NCBI GenBank assembly: GCA_902778645.1
Contig: CACYYO010000013.1
Coordinates: 1-34,460 of the forward strand
Source: an uncultured Rhodospirillales bacterium
GTDB lineage: Bacteria; Pseudomonadota; Alphaproteobacteria; RF32; CAG-239
Reading direction: 5' to 3'
Length of the DNA: 34,460 nucleotides
In this document: positions 23,455 to 30,806 of the stretch, piece after piece
How the letters are laid out: each line of letters opens with the position of its first letter
How positions within the stretch are numbered: the stretch's first letter is position 1
Translations under genes and position numbers: made by a program
The notes under the pieces: generated by a model
Seen by the model: the letters and a program-made list of their open reading frames with translations, nothing else
Told to the model about the DNA's origin: nothing
Databases searched by the model: none

Positions 23455-23922
23455 ATGGGAAAAACTTTTCTCTTTTTAGATACCATTACAAACAAGGTCG
23501 ACAGCAAGGGCCGTGTTTCCCTGCCTGCAGATTATCGTGAAATTGTTAAAGAACTCTCAACGAATATTGTTTGCTATCGTAGTTTGAGTGCCCCTTGTAT
23601 TGAAGGCTGTACCGAAGAGTTATTGGCCAAGCTTGCCTCAGAAATGGAATCTTCTTTGGATTTCTTCTCGCAAACACAAGATGATTTGACTAATTTAATC
23701 TTTGGTGATGCGCGTAAATTCACGTTCGATTCCACAGGACGTATCGTTTTGAGTGAAAAATTGTTGGCTCACGCACAGATAACCGATTCTGCCGTTTTTG
23801 TCGGTAAAGGTCGTAAGTTTCAAATTTGGAGTCCGGAAAATTGGGCTAAAGAAGAAAAACGGATCAGAGCTGAAATCGCCAAAAAGCGTCCTTCTCTCAC
23901 TTTTAGTCGGGAGGGCAACTAG
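23455..23922 (+). CDS. mraZ: transcriptional regulator MraZ
   Basis: MraZ is the DNA-binding protein that heads the division and cell-wall cluster and often represses it. It has two AbrB-like half-domains, each with the family DxxxR motif: VDSKGRVSLPADYR near the N-terminus and FDSTGRIVLSEKL in the second half. From the ATG at 23455 the product is 155 residues. An ATG at 23449 also exists, but CAGGGA ends only one or two bases before it, whereas its spacing to 23455 is ideal. The stop overlaps the rsmH start by one base. The first gene of mraZ-rsmH-ftsL-ftsI. Confidence 0.95.
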   Translation: MGKTFLFLDTITNKVDSKGRVSLPADYREIVKELSTNIVCYRSLSAPCIEGCTEELLAKLASEMESSLDFFSQTQDDLTNLIFGDARKFTFDSTGRIVLSEKLLAHAQITDSAVFVGKGRKFQIWSPENWAKEEKRIRAEIAKKRPSLTFSREGN

Positions 23923-24839
23923 TGCAGGATTCTTATAGAAAACATTTTCCGGTTATGCTTTCTGAAGTTTTAGAAAATTTAACTCCTCATGATGGCGGTG
24001 TTTATGTCGATGCAACTTTCGGTAACGGCGGTTACACTGAGGCCATTTTGAAAAAGGCTGATTGCAAAGTCATTGCCATTGATCGTGATCCGACTGTTTT
24101 ACCGCGCGTGCAAGAACTTAAAGACTTATATGGTGACAGGTTCGATTTTTGCCAAGGTTGTTTCGGAAATATTTCCCAATTAATTCAGAGTCCGGCTGAC
24201 GGATTTGTGTTTGATATCGGCGTTTCATCGATGCAACTGGATCAGGCTGAACGCGGATTTTCTTTCTCAAAATCGGCGGCTTTGGATATGCGTATGTCTT
24301 GTCGCGGGCAGACGGCGGCAGATATTGTCAATACCCTGCCGGAAAAAGCGTTAGCTGATTTAATTTACCAATACGGAGAAGAAAAGAAGTCTCGACAAAT
24401 TGCCGCAAAAATCGCCGCCTACCGCGTTGCAAAAAAAATTGAAACAACAACAGAATTAGCCGATATCATTTATTCGGTTGTTCACCGTACGCCTCATGGC
24501 ATTGATCCGGCAACCCGCACTTTTCAGGCTCTGCGAATTGCGGTTAATCATGAGTTGGATGAATTAGAGAACGGCTTAAATGCCGCCATTGAGCTTTTAA
24601 AACCTCAGGGAAGAATTGTGGTGGTTTCTTTCCACTCTCTTGAAGATAGAATCGTTAAAACTATTTTCAGAGATAAATCAGGGCATCATGCGCATGTTTC
24701 TCGCTATATGCCGCAAAACACCTTAACCCAAACGTCAGATTTGGTAAACGTTTCAAAGGTTATTTTACCTTCTCAGGAGGAGTTGGAGCTTAACCCTCGT
24801 TCCCGTTCGGCCAAACTGCGTTTTGCCCAGAAAAGATAA
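23922..24839 (+). CDS. rsmH: 16S rRNA (cytosine-1402-N4)-methyltransferase RsmH
   Basis: RsmH methylates N4 of C1402 in the decoding centre, using S-adenosylmethionine. The 305-residue product has the SAM-binding motif VDATFGNGGYTEAIL, the acidic AIDRDP, the catalytic-region motif FDIGVSSMQLDQAERGFSF, and the conserved GGRIVVVSFHSLEDR-type segment (here QGRIVVVSFHSLEDR). It starts with GTG at 23922, sharing a base with the mraZ stop, and a GGGAGGG ribosome site lies about 8 bases upstream. Length and gene order are standard. Confidence 0.96.
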   Translation: MQDSYRKHFPVMLSEVLENLTPHDGGVYVDATFGNGGYTEAILKKADCKVIAIDRDPTVLPRVQELKDLYGDRFDFCQGCFGNISQLIQSPADGFVFDIGVSSMQLDQAERGFSFSKSAALDMRMSCRGQTAADIVNTLPEKALADLIYQYGEEKKSRQIAAKIAAYRVAKKIETTTELADIIYSVVHRTPHGIDPATRTFQALRIAVNHELDELENGLNAAIELLKPQGRIVVVSFHSLEDRIVKTIFRDKSGHHAHVSRYMPQNTLTQTSDLVNVSKVILPSQEELELNPRSRSAKLRFAQKR

Positions 24840-24861
24840 CAAACCAGAAAGGATCGCTTAT

Positions 24862-25248
24862 ATGAATAGTACTGATACAGCCAAATTAAGCATTCTTGTC
24901 GCTTTGACTTCTTTTGTCGGAGTCGGAATGTTTGTTCTGAAGAATCAGGTCCAGTCTTTAGAGGGTGAATTGGATAGAATCAATCTTTCTATTCAGGAAG
25001 ATGTCAAATCTATCCACGTTCTGCGGGCGGAGTGGAGCCATCTTAACTCGCCACAGCGCCTCAGAAATCTGGCCTCTAAACATATTTCATTAAATCCTGT
25101 TCGAGCTGAACAAATTATTAACTATTCTGAGTTACCATTCTCCTATGAGCAAAAAGAATCTGATCGCAGGTTACTTGCTCAGAAGAATATTAATCGTCAG
25201 GCTGAGCGCAACCGTCAATTAAAACAATTGGTTAAAGCACAACGCTAG
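24862..25248 (+). CDS. ftsL: cell division protein FtsL
   Basis: FtsL is a small bitopic protein of the FtsQLB complex that activates septal wall synthesis. From the ATG at 24862 the product is 128 residues: a short cytoplasmic tail, one membrane segment (about residues 8-27, LSILVALTSFVGVGMFVL), a periplasmic leucine-zipper-like coiled coil (about 30-60), and a conserved LNSPQRLRNLASKH motif. AAGGA lies 8-9 bases before this ATG; an upstream in-frame TTG at 24823 overlapping rsmH is less likely. The basic, Gln/Arg-rich tail is longer than usual. The call relies strongly on its position between rsmH and ftsI. Confidence 0.9.
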   Translation: MNSTDTAKLSILVALTSFVGVGMFVLKNQVQSLEGELDRINLSIQEDVKSIHVLRAEWSHLNSPQRLRNLASKHISLNPVRAEQIINYSELPFSYEQKESDRRLLAQKNINRQAERNRQLKQLVKAQR

Positions 25249-25276
25249 ACATATTATTGATAGGCAAAGAAGCGAG

Positions 25277-27043
25277 ATGTTGGGAAAGTATTTTTTCCAT
25301 AAAGAAAAGGCTCATTTTTACCGTCCCGGGCAAGAAATCAGAGTCGGTCAAAGGAGTGCTTGGAGAGAAAGGGATTCGCTTAATTCGGTGAAATCGCGAA
25401 TCGTTTTGGCGTCCGCAGCTTTTTGCTTTATCTATGTTGTTCTCGTTGCCAGATTATTTGATTTATGTATTTTGAATGCGCGTGAGGCAACGGCTGCCTA
25501 CGATTACACTCAGGATGAAGAGTTTAAGCACATTCTTAAATATACAGCTAACCCAATTCAACGTGCCGATATTTTGGATCGTAACGGCACGATTATTGCT
25601 ACATCTCTACCGACTGTCCACCTGCATGCGAATCCGTCAAAAATTCGCAAAAAAGCAGAGCTTGCAAAAAAGTTATCTGAAATTATCCCCGATGTCCCTT
25701 ATGAAATCTTCCTCAAAAAGTTGCAGATGAAGGGACATTTCGTTTATTTGAAACGAAATTTAACCCCTTCTCAGCAGTACCAAATTAATGCACTCGGCAA
25801 TCCGTGGCTTGAATTTGAAAAAAGCGAGAAACGAATCTATCCGCACAAAAATCTTTTTGCGCACATTATCGGAGCTACCAACATTGATAATGAGGGCATC
25901 TCCGGAATTGAAAAACAACTTGATGAGCGGCTGACGCATTCTGACATTCCGTTGTCTTTGACGATTGATGCCGGATTACAAGATACTATTCGTGAAGAAT
26001 TATCGGCAGCTGTTGAAAAGTTCCATGCCGACGGGGCTTCGGCTATTCTTATGGATGTGAGAACCGGTGAGATTCTCTCTATGATTTCTTTACCTGACTA
26101 TGACCCTAACAGTAACAATAATGTTCCTGAGCGGGCACAATTTAATTTCACAACCAAAGGGGTTTATGAGCCCGGTTCGGTGTTGAAAATTTTTAATGCC
26201 GCACTCGGATTGGAGAGCGGAAAAGTTAAAGTAACCGATAAATTCGATGCAACACAACCGCTCAAATTGCGTTATAATGTTATTAAGGATTATCGCGGCG
26301 AGAATCGTTGGTTGGATCTGCCTGAGATTTTGATATACTCTTCAAACATCGGATCAGCACGAATTGCTCTCAAGGTCGGTAAAGATGAGCAACGGCGCTT
26401 TTTGGAAAGTTTAGGCTTTTTCTCCCCGATTAAATCGATTGAAGTGGCAGAGAAAGGTATTCCGCTTGTTCCTAGCTACAAAAATTGGAATGAATCGACA
26501 ACGGCGACCGTCGGTTACGGCTATGGTATTTCGGTTACACCCCTGCACCTGATTTCGGCCTTTGCCTCTGTGGTTAACGGCGGGACATACCATGCTCCGA
26601 CTTTGGTTAAAAATAACAAAGAAACAGCCGCTCATCGTACCATGTCTTATAATACCTCCATGCAAATGCGTAAATTGTTGCGCGGTGTTGTTGTTAAGGG
26701 CTCAGGCAAACGCGCTAATATTGCAGGTTATGAGGTCGCCGGCAAAACCGGAACAGCGCAGAAACTGATTAACGGGCGCTATATTGATAAAAAAGTTATG
26801 ACCTCATTTTTAGCCACTTTTCCGGTTTCTGACCCGAAATATGCTCTCTATTTGATGCTGGACGAACCCAAACCGATTAAGGAAACATGGGGGTTTGTGA
26901 CTTCCGGCTGGAATACGGTGCCGACGGCCGGAAAGATTATTACAGCTATTGCCCCGCAGCTTGATTTGCCGGCCAATGGTGACTTGTCGGAATCACGACG
27001 CGAGAGAATCATTAACGCCGCTTATGTTGTCAGAAAAAAATAA
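25277..27043 (+). CDS. ftsI: septal peptidoglycan transpeptidase FtsI (PBP3)
   Basis: FtsI is the class B penicillin-binding protein that cross-links septal peptidoglycan. The 588-residue product has one N-terminal membrane segment (about 38-60, ASAAFCFIYVVLVARLF), a pedestal domain with LDRNGTIIATSLPT and GISGIEKQLDE, and a transpeptidase domain. The active-site motifs are S-V-L-K (about 301), SSN (about 354) and KTGT (about 488). The start ATG follows GAAGCGAG. It is the last gene of this part of the cluster: murE, murF and mraY, which usually follow, are absent, and repeat-rich DNA begins right after the stop. Confidence 0.96.
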   Translation: MLGKYFFHKEKAHFYRPGQEIRVGQRSAWRERDSLNSVKSRIVLASAAFCFIYVVLVARLFDLCILNAREATAAYDYTQDEEFKHILKYTANPIQRADILDRNGTIIATSLPTVHLHANPSKIRKKAELAKKLSEIIPDVPYEIFLKKLQMKGHFVYLKRNLTPSQQYQINALGNPWLEFEKSEKRIYPHKNLFAHIIGATNIDNEGISGIEKQLDERLTHSDIPLSLTIDAGLQDTIREELSAAVEKFHADGASAILMDVRTGEILSMISLPDYDPNSNNNVPERAQFNFTTKGVYEPGSVLKIFNAALGLESGKVKVTDKFDATQPLKLRYNVIKDYRGENRWLDLPEILIYSSNIGSARIALKVGKDEQRRFLESLGFFSPIKSIEVAEKGIPLVPSYKNWNESTTATVGYGYGISVTPLHLISAFASVVNGGTYHAPTLVKNNKETAAHRTMSYNTSMQMRKLLRGVVVKGSGKRANIAGYEVAGKTGTAQKLINGRYIDKKVMTSFLATFPVSDPKYALYLMLDEPKPIKETWGFVTSGWNTVPTAGKIITAIAPQLDLPANGDLSESRRERIINAAYVVRKK

Positions 27044-27072
27044 AAAATCTTCTTTCATTTCCCTGTTATTGT

Positions 27073-27106
27073 CATGGTGTCATTTTCTTGTATGCATGAG
27101 ACCATG
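27073..27106. repeat. stem-loop downstream of ftsI
   Basis: CATGGTGTCAT (27073-27083) and ATGAGACCATG (27096-27106) pair with one mismatch around a 12-base loop. There is no T-run. It may stabilise or process the ftsI transcript, or mark one end of the repeat cluster. Confidence 0.45.
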
Positions 27107-27167
27107 CAGATTGCTCGAATGGTCGCTCTGTTATTATAAGGCTTATTCCTGTGGATGGAGCGCGACA

Positions 27168-27218
27168 GCTAAAGCAGCTTGCTCACTTCGTTTCCGTGGT
27201 CAAGCACCGGAGTGACGA
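27168..27218. repeat. diverged ~51-bp dispersed repeat, copy B
   Basis: Gapless relative of 16073-16123 in the same orientation: both carry AAAGC, CTCACTT, CGTTT/TGTTT and CCGGAGT with the same spacing. It directly abuts the C/G-rich hairpin that follows. Confidence 0.5.
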
Positions 27219-27219
27219 T

Positions 27220-27262
27220 ACTCCTCCTAACCTCCCCTTATTTCAAAGGGGAGGTTAGGAGG
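27220..27262. repeat. long perfect C/G-rich hairpin (fullest copy of the family)
   Basis: TCCTCCTAACCTCCCCT and AGGGGAGGTTAGGAGGG form a stem of about 16 bp around a TATTTCAA loop. Shorter or decayed relatives lie at 51-71 and 34225-34340. No T-run follows. This type of CCTCCCCTTTnnAAAGGGGAGG sequence behaves as a dispersed intergenic repeat rather than a terminator. Confidence 0.65.
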
Positions 27263-27266
27263 GGTA

Positions 27267-27381
27267 TGTCATCCCGACCGAAGCGGAGGGATCTAAGGCA
27301 GACGCAAAAACGGAAATTCCAAACAGCTTTCACACAAAGATCTCTCCACGCGCGATTTTCAATCGCTTGGTCGAGATGACA
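27267..27381. mobile_element. 115-bp palindromic MITE/REP-like element
   Basis: The left end TGTCATCCCGACCGAAGCG and the right end CGCTTGGTCGAGATGACA are inverted repeats with about two differences. Just inside, GGAGGGATCT pairs with AGATCTCTCC. The body carries no open frame. The structure is that of a non-autonomous palindromic element whose mobility needs an enzyme encoded elsewhere. No clear target duplication was identified. Confidence 0.65.
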
Positions 27382-27515
27382 AAATGTCCCTGCTCTATAT
27401 TTATGAGGTGGATATTGTTTTATTGAATGCGTCCATATAGCCCCAGTTGTCTTGTTACTTGGAGGTCATTGGATGCTTATGGACGCAAGTATGATGAAGA
27501 GAAGGTCCAGCAATT
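27382..27515. other. intergenic remainder with a spaced 10-bp inverted repeat
   Basis: TGCGTCCATA (27428-27437) and TATGGACGCA (27478-27487) are perfect inverted arms separated by 40 bp. This could be the footprint of another small element or a cruciform. Nothing coding is visible. Confidence 0.45.
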
Positions 27516-27947
27516 TCAGCTGATATTAAACAGTCGCTTTTTGTCCTGAGCCAGTTGTTTGTTGCGCTCATAGATACCTTTTTCACCGCCTTTGAAGGCT
27601 TCATCATAGTATCTTATTTTAAAATTTATGCGTTCCATATTTTGCTGTAATTCCAGCATTTGTTGTTGCAAACGCGCTTTTTGGCGGCAGAACAGCTCAC
27701 GGCGTTCCTGCAGGCTCTTCTCCCCCTGGCGACATAAATCAAAATAGTGCTTAATATCTTTCAGCTGCAATCCTGTCGCCTTGAGGCATTCCAAAATTGC
27801 CAAATGATTTAAATCTTCATCCGTATAACGGCGAATACCGGCAGAATTTTTGCGAATCTTGGGCAGTAAATTTTCTTTATCATAATAACGGAGTGTATGC
27901 GTTGTCAGCCCTGTTTTTTGAGCAACTTGACCAATTGTGTATTCCAT
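27516..27947 (-). CDS. MerR-family transcriptional regulator
   Basis: The 143-residue product has an N-terminal MerR winged helix (TIGQVAQKTGLTTHTLRYYDKENLLP, about residues 4-29, then RRYTDEDLNHLAILECLKATG), followed by a long coiled-coil dimerisation helix (about 75-120). Apart from Cys54 in the DNA-binding part, the cysteines are Cys72 and Cys86 in the helical part, and no metal-binding C-terminal loop like that of MerR, CueR or ZntR is present, so a small organic ligand or stress signal is more likely. Such regulators activate promoters with long spacers. It is 9 bp downstream of the HD-domain gene and probably co-transcribed with it. Confidence 0.9.
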   Translation of the reverse strand: MEYTIGQVAQKTGLTTHTLRYYDKENLLPKIRKNSAGIRRYTDEDLNHLAILECLKATGLQLKDIKHYFDLCRQGEKSLQERRELFCRQKARLQQQMLELQQNMERINFKIRYYDEAFKGGEKGIYERNKQLAQDKKRLFNIS

Positions 27948-27956
27948 ATTCCCTCT

Positions 27957-28508
27957 TTACGGTTTTATTTTGCGAATAATTTCGCAAGCCTCTGCTGAGA
28001 TCTGTGACGGAATTTCTTGCAGGCATGCCAATCCATGCTTGGAAAACTCATCCCAGACCTTCGGTTCAGAATGTCGATGACTGTCATAATACGCTGCTGT
28101 CAAGACCGTGTCAAGTTTATCCAAACTTTTTACGAATTTTGCTTCTTCGGTTTCTTTTGCCTCAAATTCCTTGAACCATTCCACTAAGCACGGCATTTGC
28201 AAGCTCTCGGCAATTTGGGTCATTGCTTTGAGCTCGGTCTCGTATTTTTCCTGCTCGGTTTTCTCTCCGGGAACAGGATCTCCGGCAATGGTTTCCTGTA
28301 AATCATGCGTGAGCGCCAACTCCAAACAATGGCATTTGTCTACCTTATATTTTGGGGCTAAGACAAGCGCTAAAAAAGCCGTGGAAAACATATGGTCGCC
28401 ATCGCTCTCCGGAGATGGAATATTGCGCTTGAGCCAACCGCTGCGGCGCAGGTCTTTCACACTCCCCAACAGATTGATGAGATTTTTGATTGTCCTTTCA
28501 TCTATCAT
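27957..28508 (-). CDS. HD-domain phosphohydrolase, YfbR/HDDC2-like 5'-deoxynucleotidase
   Basis: The 183-residue product matches the HD family that removes phosphate from deoxynucleoside monophosphates. The metal site is formed by His in SDGDHM (about residue 38), His-Asp in LTHDLQETIAGD (about 68-69), and Asp in KSLDKLDTVL (about 130). The SPESDGDHMFSTAFLA segment corresponds to the family PESVADHS motif, and ETIAGD supplies the Glu and Asp near the substrate. It would control deoxynucleotide pools. It is the first gene of a two-gene unit with the MerR regulator. The exact substrate is an inference. Confidence 0.85.
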   Translation of the reverse strand: MIDERTIKNLINLLGSVKDLRRSGWLKRNIPSPESDGDHMFSTAFLALVLAPKYKVDKCHCLELALTHDLQETIAGDPVPGEKTEQEKYETELKAMTQIAESLQMPCLVEWFKEFEAKETEEAKFVKSLDKLDTVLTAAYYDSHRHSEPKVWDEFSKHGLACLQEIPSQISAEACEIIRKIKP

Positions 28509-28651
28509 TTTTCTTCCTTTGCTCTCTTTTTAAAAGCAGAAAAATGTAAAAAATTTCATAATTTTGTTGTGTAGAAATGCGTATTTCTATTTTCTTCTTT
28601 TTCCGAAGATTTATAGTAAATGCGTTATGTTAACAACAAAAGGATAGGAAA

Positions 28652-29338
28652 ATGAAAAAATATTTTGCTGAGCTTTTTGGTACTTTTATGCTGGTTTTTA
28701 TCGGCTGCGGTACCGTTGTTTTTTCTGCTGATACAGTCGGTCACTTGGGAATCGCTTTTGCTTTCGGTTTAGCAATTGTTGCCATTGCTTATAGTGTCGG
28801 CAATATCTCCGGCGGTCATGTTAATCCGGCGGTCAGCCTTGGCGTTTACTGCGCCGGCAGAATGTCTTTGAAAGATATGTTAGGTTATATTGTCTTTCAG
28901 TTTATCGGTGCTACCTTGGCCGCTTATGTCTTGCTTTATATCGCATTAGGTCACCTGGGCGGATTTGATGTCGCGGCACAAGGATTAGGACAAAACGGCT
29001 GGGGAGAAAGCTATGGTCGCGGGTACAGCCTCTTGTCCGCTCTGTTGTTTGAGTTTATTGCAACCTTTATTTTTGTTAAGGTTATTTTGCATGTGACGGT
29101 TTCTCATGCTGCACAAGCCGGCTTGGTTATCGGTTTTACCTTGTTGGTTATTCATATTTTAGGTTTACAGATTACAGGTGTTTCTGTTAATCCTGCTCGT
29201 AGCTTTGGTCCGGCATTGGTTGTCGGCGGATTGGCCTGGAAGCAACTTTGGTTGTTCTTGGTTACACCTGCCGTCGCCGGTATCTTAGCCGGGTTAAGCA
29301 GCCGTTGCTGCGAGTGTCGCAAAGGCAAAAAGAAATAA
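28652..29338 (+). CDS. aqpZ: aquaporin Z-like water channel
   Basis: The 228-residue inner-membrane protein has six hydrophobic segments and both channel NPA motifs: GGHVNPAVSLG (about 54-64) and SVNPARSFGPAL (about 178-189). The selectivity filter looks like the water type: an aromatic residue in the second helix, His in the fifth helix (VIHILGL) and Arg after the second NPA. This argues for water rather than glycerol. The N-terminus MKKYFAELFGTFMLVFIGCGTVV is typical of AqpZ. The ribosome site AAGGATAGGAA is strong. It stands alone, with a terminator shared with the converging acyltransferase gene. Confidence 0.95.
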   Translation: MKKYFAELFGTFMLVFIGCGTVVFSADTVGHLGIAFAFGLAIVAIAYSVGNISGGHVNPAVSLGVYCAGRMSLKDMLGYIVFQFIGATLAAYVLLYIALGHLGGFDVAAQGLGQNGWGESYGRGYSLLSALLFEFIATFIFVKVILHVTVSHAAQAGLVIGFTLLVIHILGLQITGVSVNPARSFGPALVVGGLAWKQLWLFLVTPAVAGILAGLSSRCCECRKGKKK

Positions 29339-29355
29339 TTAATTTGCTTTTCAAG

Positions 29356-29382
29356 AAAACCTCCCGGTCAGGGAGGTTTTTT
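29356..29382. terminator. bidirectional terminator between aqpZ and the MBOAT gene
   Basis: AAAACCTCCC (29356-29365), loop GGTCA, GGGAGGTTTT (29371-29380) plus TT. The A-run and T-run make it usable from both sides. Confidence 0.88.
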
Positions 29383-29386
29383 ATTT

Positions 29387-30793
29387 CTAAAATCTGAAGT
29401 AGATAAACGGATTATACGTTGCACCGGCTAATGAGGCGGCACTCAGAATAAATAAAATAACCAGCCATATGTTTACTATCGTGCGTAAAATTTTGCGCTC
29501 ATAGGAAATATTCAGCATATTGCGGAATATCGGCATAGATAATAAAATACCTGTCAAAAACATCAATAAAAACTTGTTGTTCAGGCCATAGTCATAATCC
29601 GGCAAATTATGAACAACACTCAGTCGTAACATACGTGCAATGTACTCAAAAGAATACATAACATCAGGCGAACGGAACATCACTAACCCAACCAAAAACA
29701 CCAATAATCCGTAAAAATGTTTACCTATCTCAGCTAAAACAGAACCCTGCTTGTCTTTGTTCCAGCCGATGTAGTGCTCAAACATCACAAAAATCGCATT
29801 CCAAACGCCCCATGCCACAAATGTCCACTCTGCACCATGCCAAATTCCGGTCACTAAAAAGACAATAAACAAATTAAAATAGGTGCGAAAAGTTGAAATG
29901 CGACTGCCCCCGAGAGGAAAGTATAAATACTGCCTGAACCAGGTTGATAATGAAATATGCCAGCGTCGCCAAAAGTCATTTAATGATTTACACAAAAACG
30001 GATAGTTGAAGTTTTCCAGAAAGCGGAAACCGAAAATCATCCCCAAGCCGATTGCCATATCCGAATAGCCGCTGAAATCATAATATAGTTGCAGAGCATA
30101 TGTGGTAATACCCAACCATGATGCCCCCCACGAAATTTGATCTATCGGTTGCGCAAAAATTTTATCAGCAACAACAGCTAATGTGTTGGCGATCAAAACC
30201 TTTTTTGCTAAACCGATAATAAATCGTTTCAGCCCCAAGACAACCTCAGCAAATTTCTCCTCTCGGTGGTCAATTTGGTCGCAGACATCATGATATTTAA
30301 CAATCGGTCCGGCGACCAATTGCGGAAACAAGACAATATATAAAGCTAACTTATAAACATCTTTTTGCGCGTCTACTTCTTTTCGGTAGACGTCTATCAG
30401 ATAAGACATTGCCTGAAATGTATAAAATGAAATGCCAATCGGCATAATAACATCAATAAAAGTAAAATCCGAAGCGAGTAAATTATTAATATTCCTTACA
30501 ACAAAATTGAAATATTTGAAGTAGAACAAAAAGCTTAAATCGGCCACAATCGACGTCCCGAGAATCCAGCGACGCCCTTTTTCGGTTTGGCATTTTTCGA
30601 GCAGCAGCGCACCCCAATAGTTAATAGCTATCGTTGCAATCATAATTGCCAGATAGCGCACATCTGCAAAGCCATAAAAAATAACACTGGCAATCAGCAG
30701 GACGTCATTTCGAACCTCTTTCTTGGCGAAGAAATAAACAGTCATTAGCACCGGCAGAAATATAAATAAAAACGTCATTGAGCTGAATAGCAT
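29387..30793 (-). CDS. MBOAT-family O-acyltransferase, AlgI/DltB-like
   Basis: This 468-residue integral membrane protein has about ten hydrophobic segments. It carries the family hallmarks FPQLVAGPIVKY (156-167), DFWRRWHISLSTWFRQYLYFPLGG (two blocks around 273-296) and VTGIWHGAEWTFVAWG (314-329), with the catalytic His319 and the conserved His279. Such proteins move acetyl groups from the cytoplasm across the membrane to an extracellular acceptor. The partner encoded 13 bp upstream is AlgJ/AlgX-like, so the pair probably O-acetylates a surface polysaccharide or peptidoglycan. No polysaccharide synthesis genes are adjacent, so the acceptor is unknown. Confidence 0.93.
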   Translation of the reverse strand: MLFSSMTFLFIFLPVLMTVYFFAKKEVRNDVLLIASVIFYGFADVRYLAIMIATIAINYWGALLLEKCQTEKGRRWILGTSIVADLSFLFYFKYFNFVVRNINNLLASDFTFIDVIMPIGISFYTFQAMSYLIDVYRKEVDAQKDVYKLALYIVLFPQLVAGPIVKYHDVCDQIDHREEKFAEVVLGLKRFIIGLAKKVLIANTLAVVADKIFAQPIDQISWGASWLGITTYALQLYYDFSGYSDMAIGLGMIFGFRFLENFNYPFLCKSLNDFWRRWHISLSTWFRQYLYFPLGGSRISTFRTYFNLFIVFLVTGIWHGAEWTFVAWGVWNAIFVMFEHYIGWNKDKQGSVLAEIGKHFYGLLVFLVGLVMFRSPDVMYSFEYIARMLRLSVVHNLPDYDYGLNNKFLLMFLTGILLSMPIFRNMLNISYERKILRTIVNIWLVILFILSAASLAGATYNPFIYFRF

Positions 30794-30806
30794 TTTATCA
30801 TCCTCT

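Noticed and set aside
24823..24861. TTG start for FtsL overlapping rsmH
   Set aside because: The ATG at 24862 has AAGGA at good spacing and gives a normal short cytoplasmic tail.
27210..27265. ftsI terminator at the C/G-rich hairpin
   Set aside because: It is about 180 bp after the stop, has no T-run, and belongs to a dispersed repeat family.
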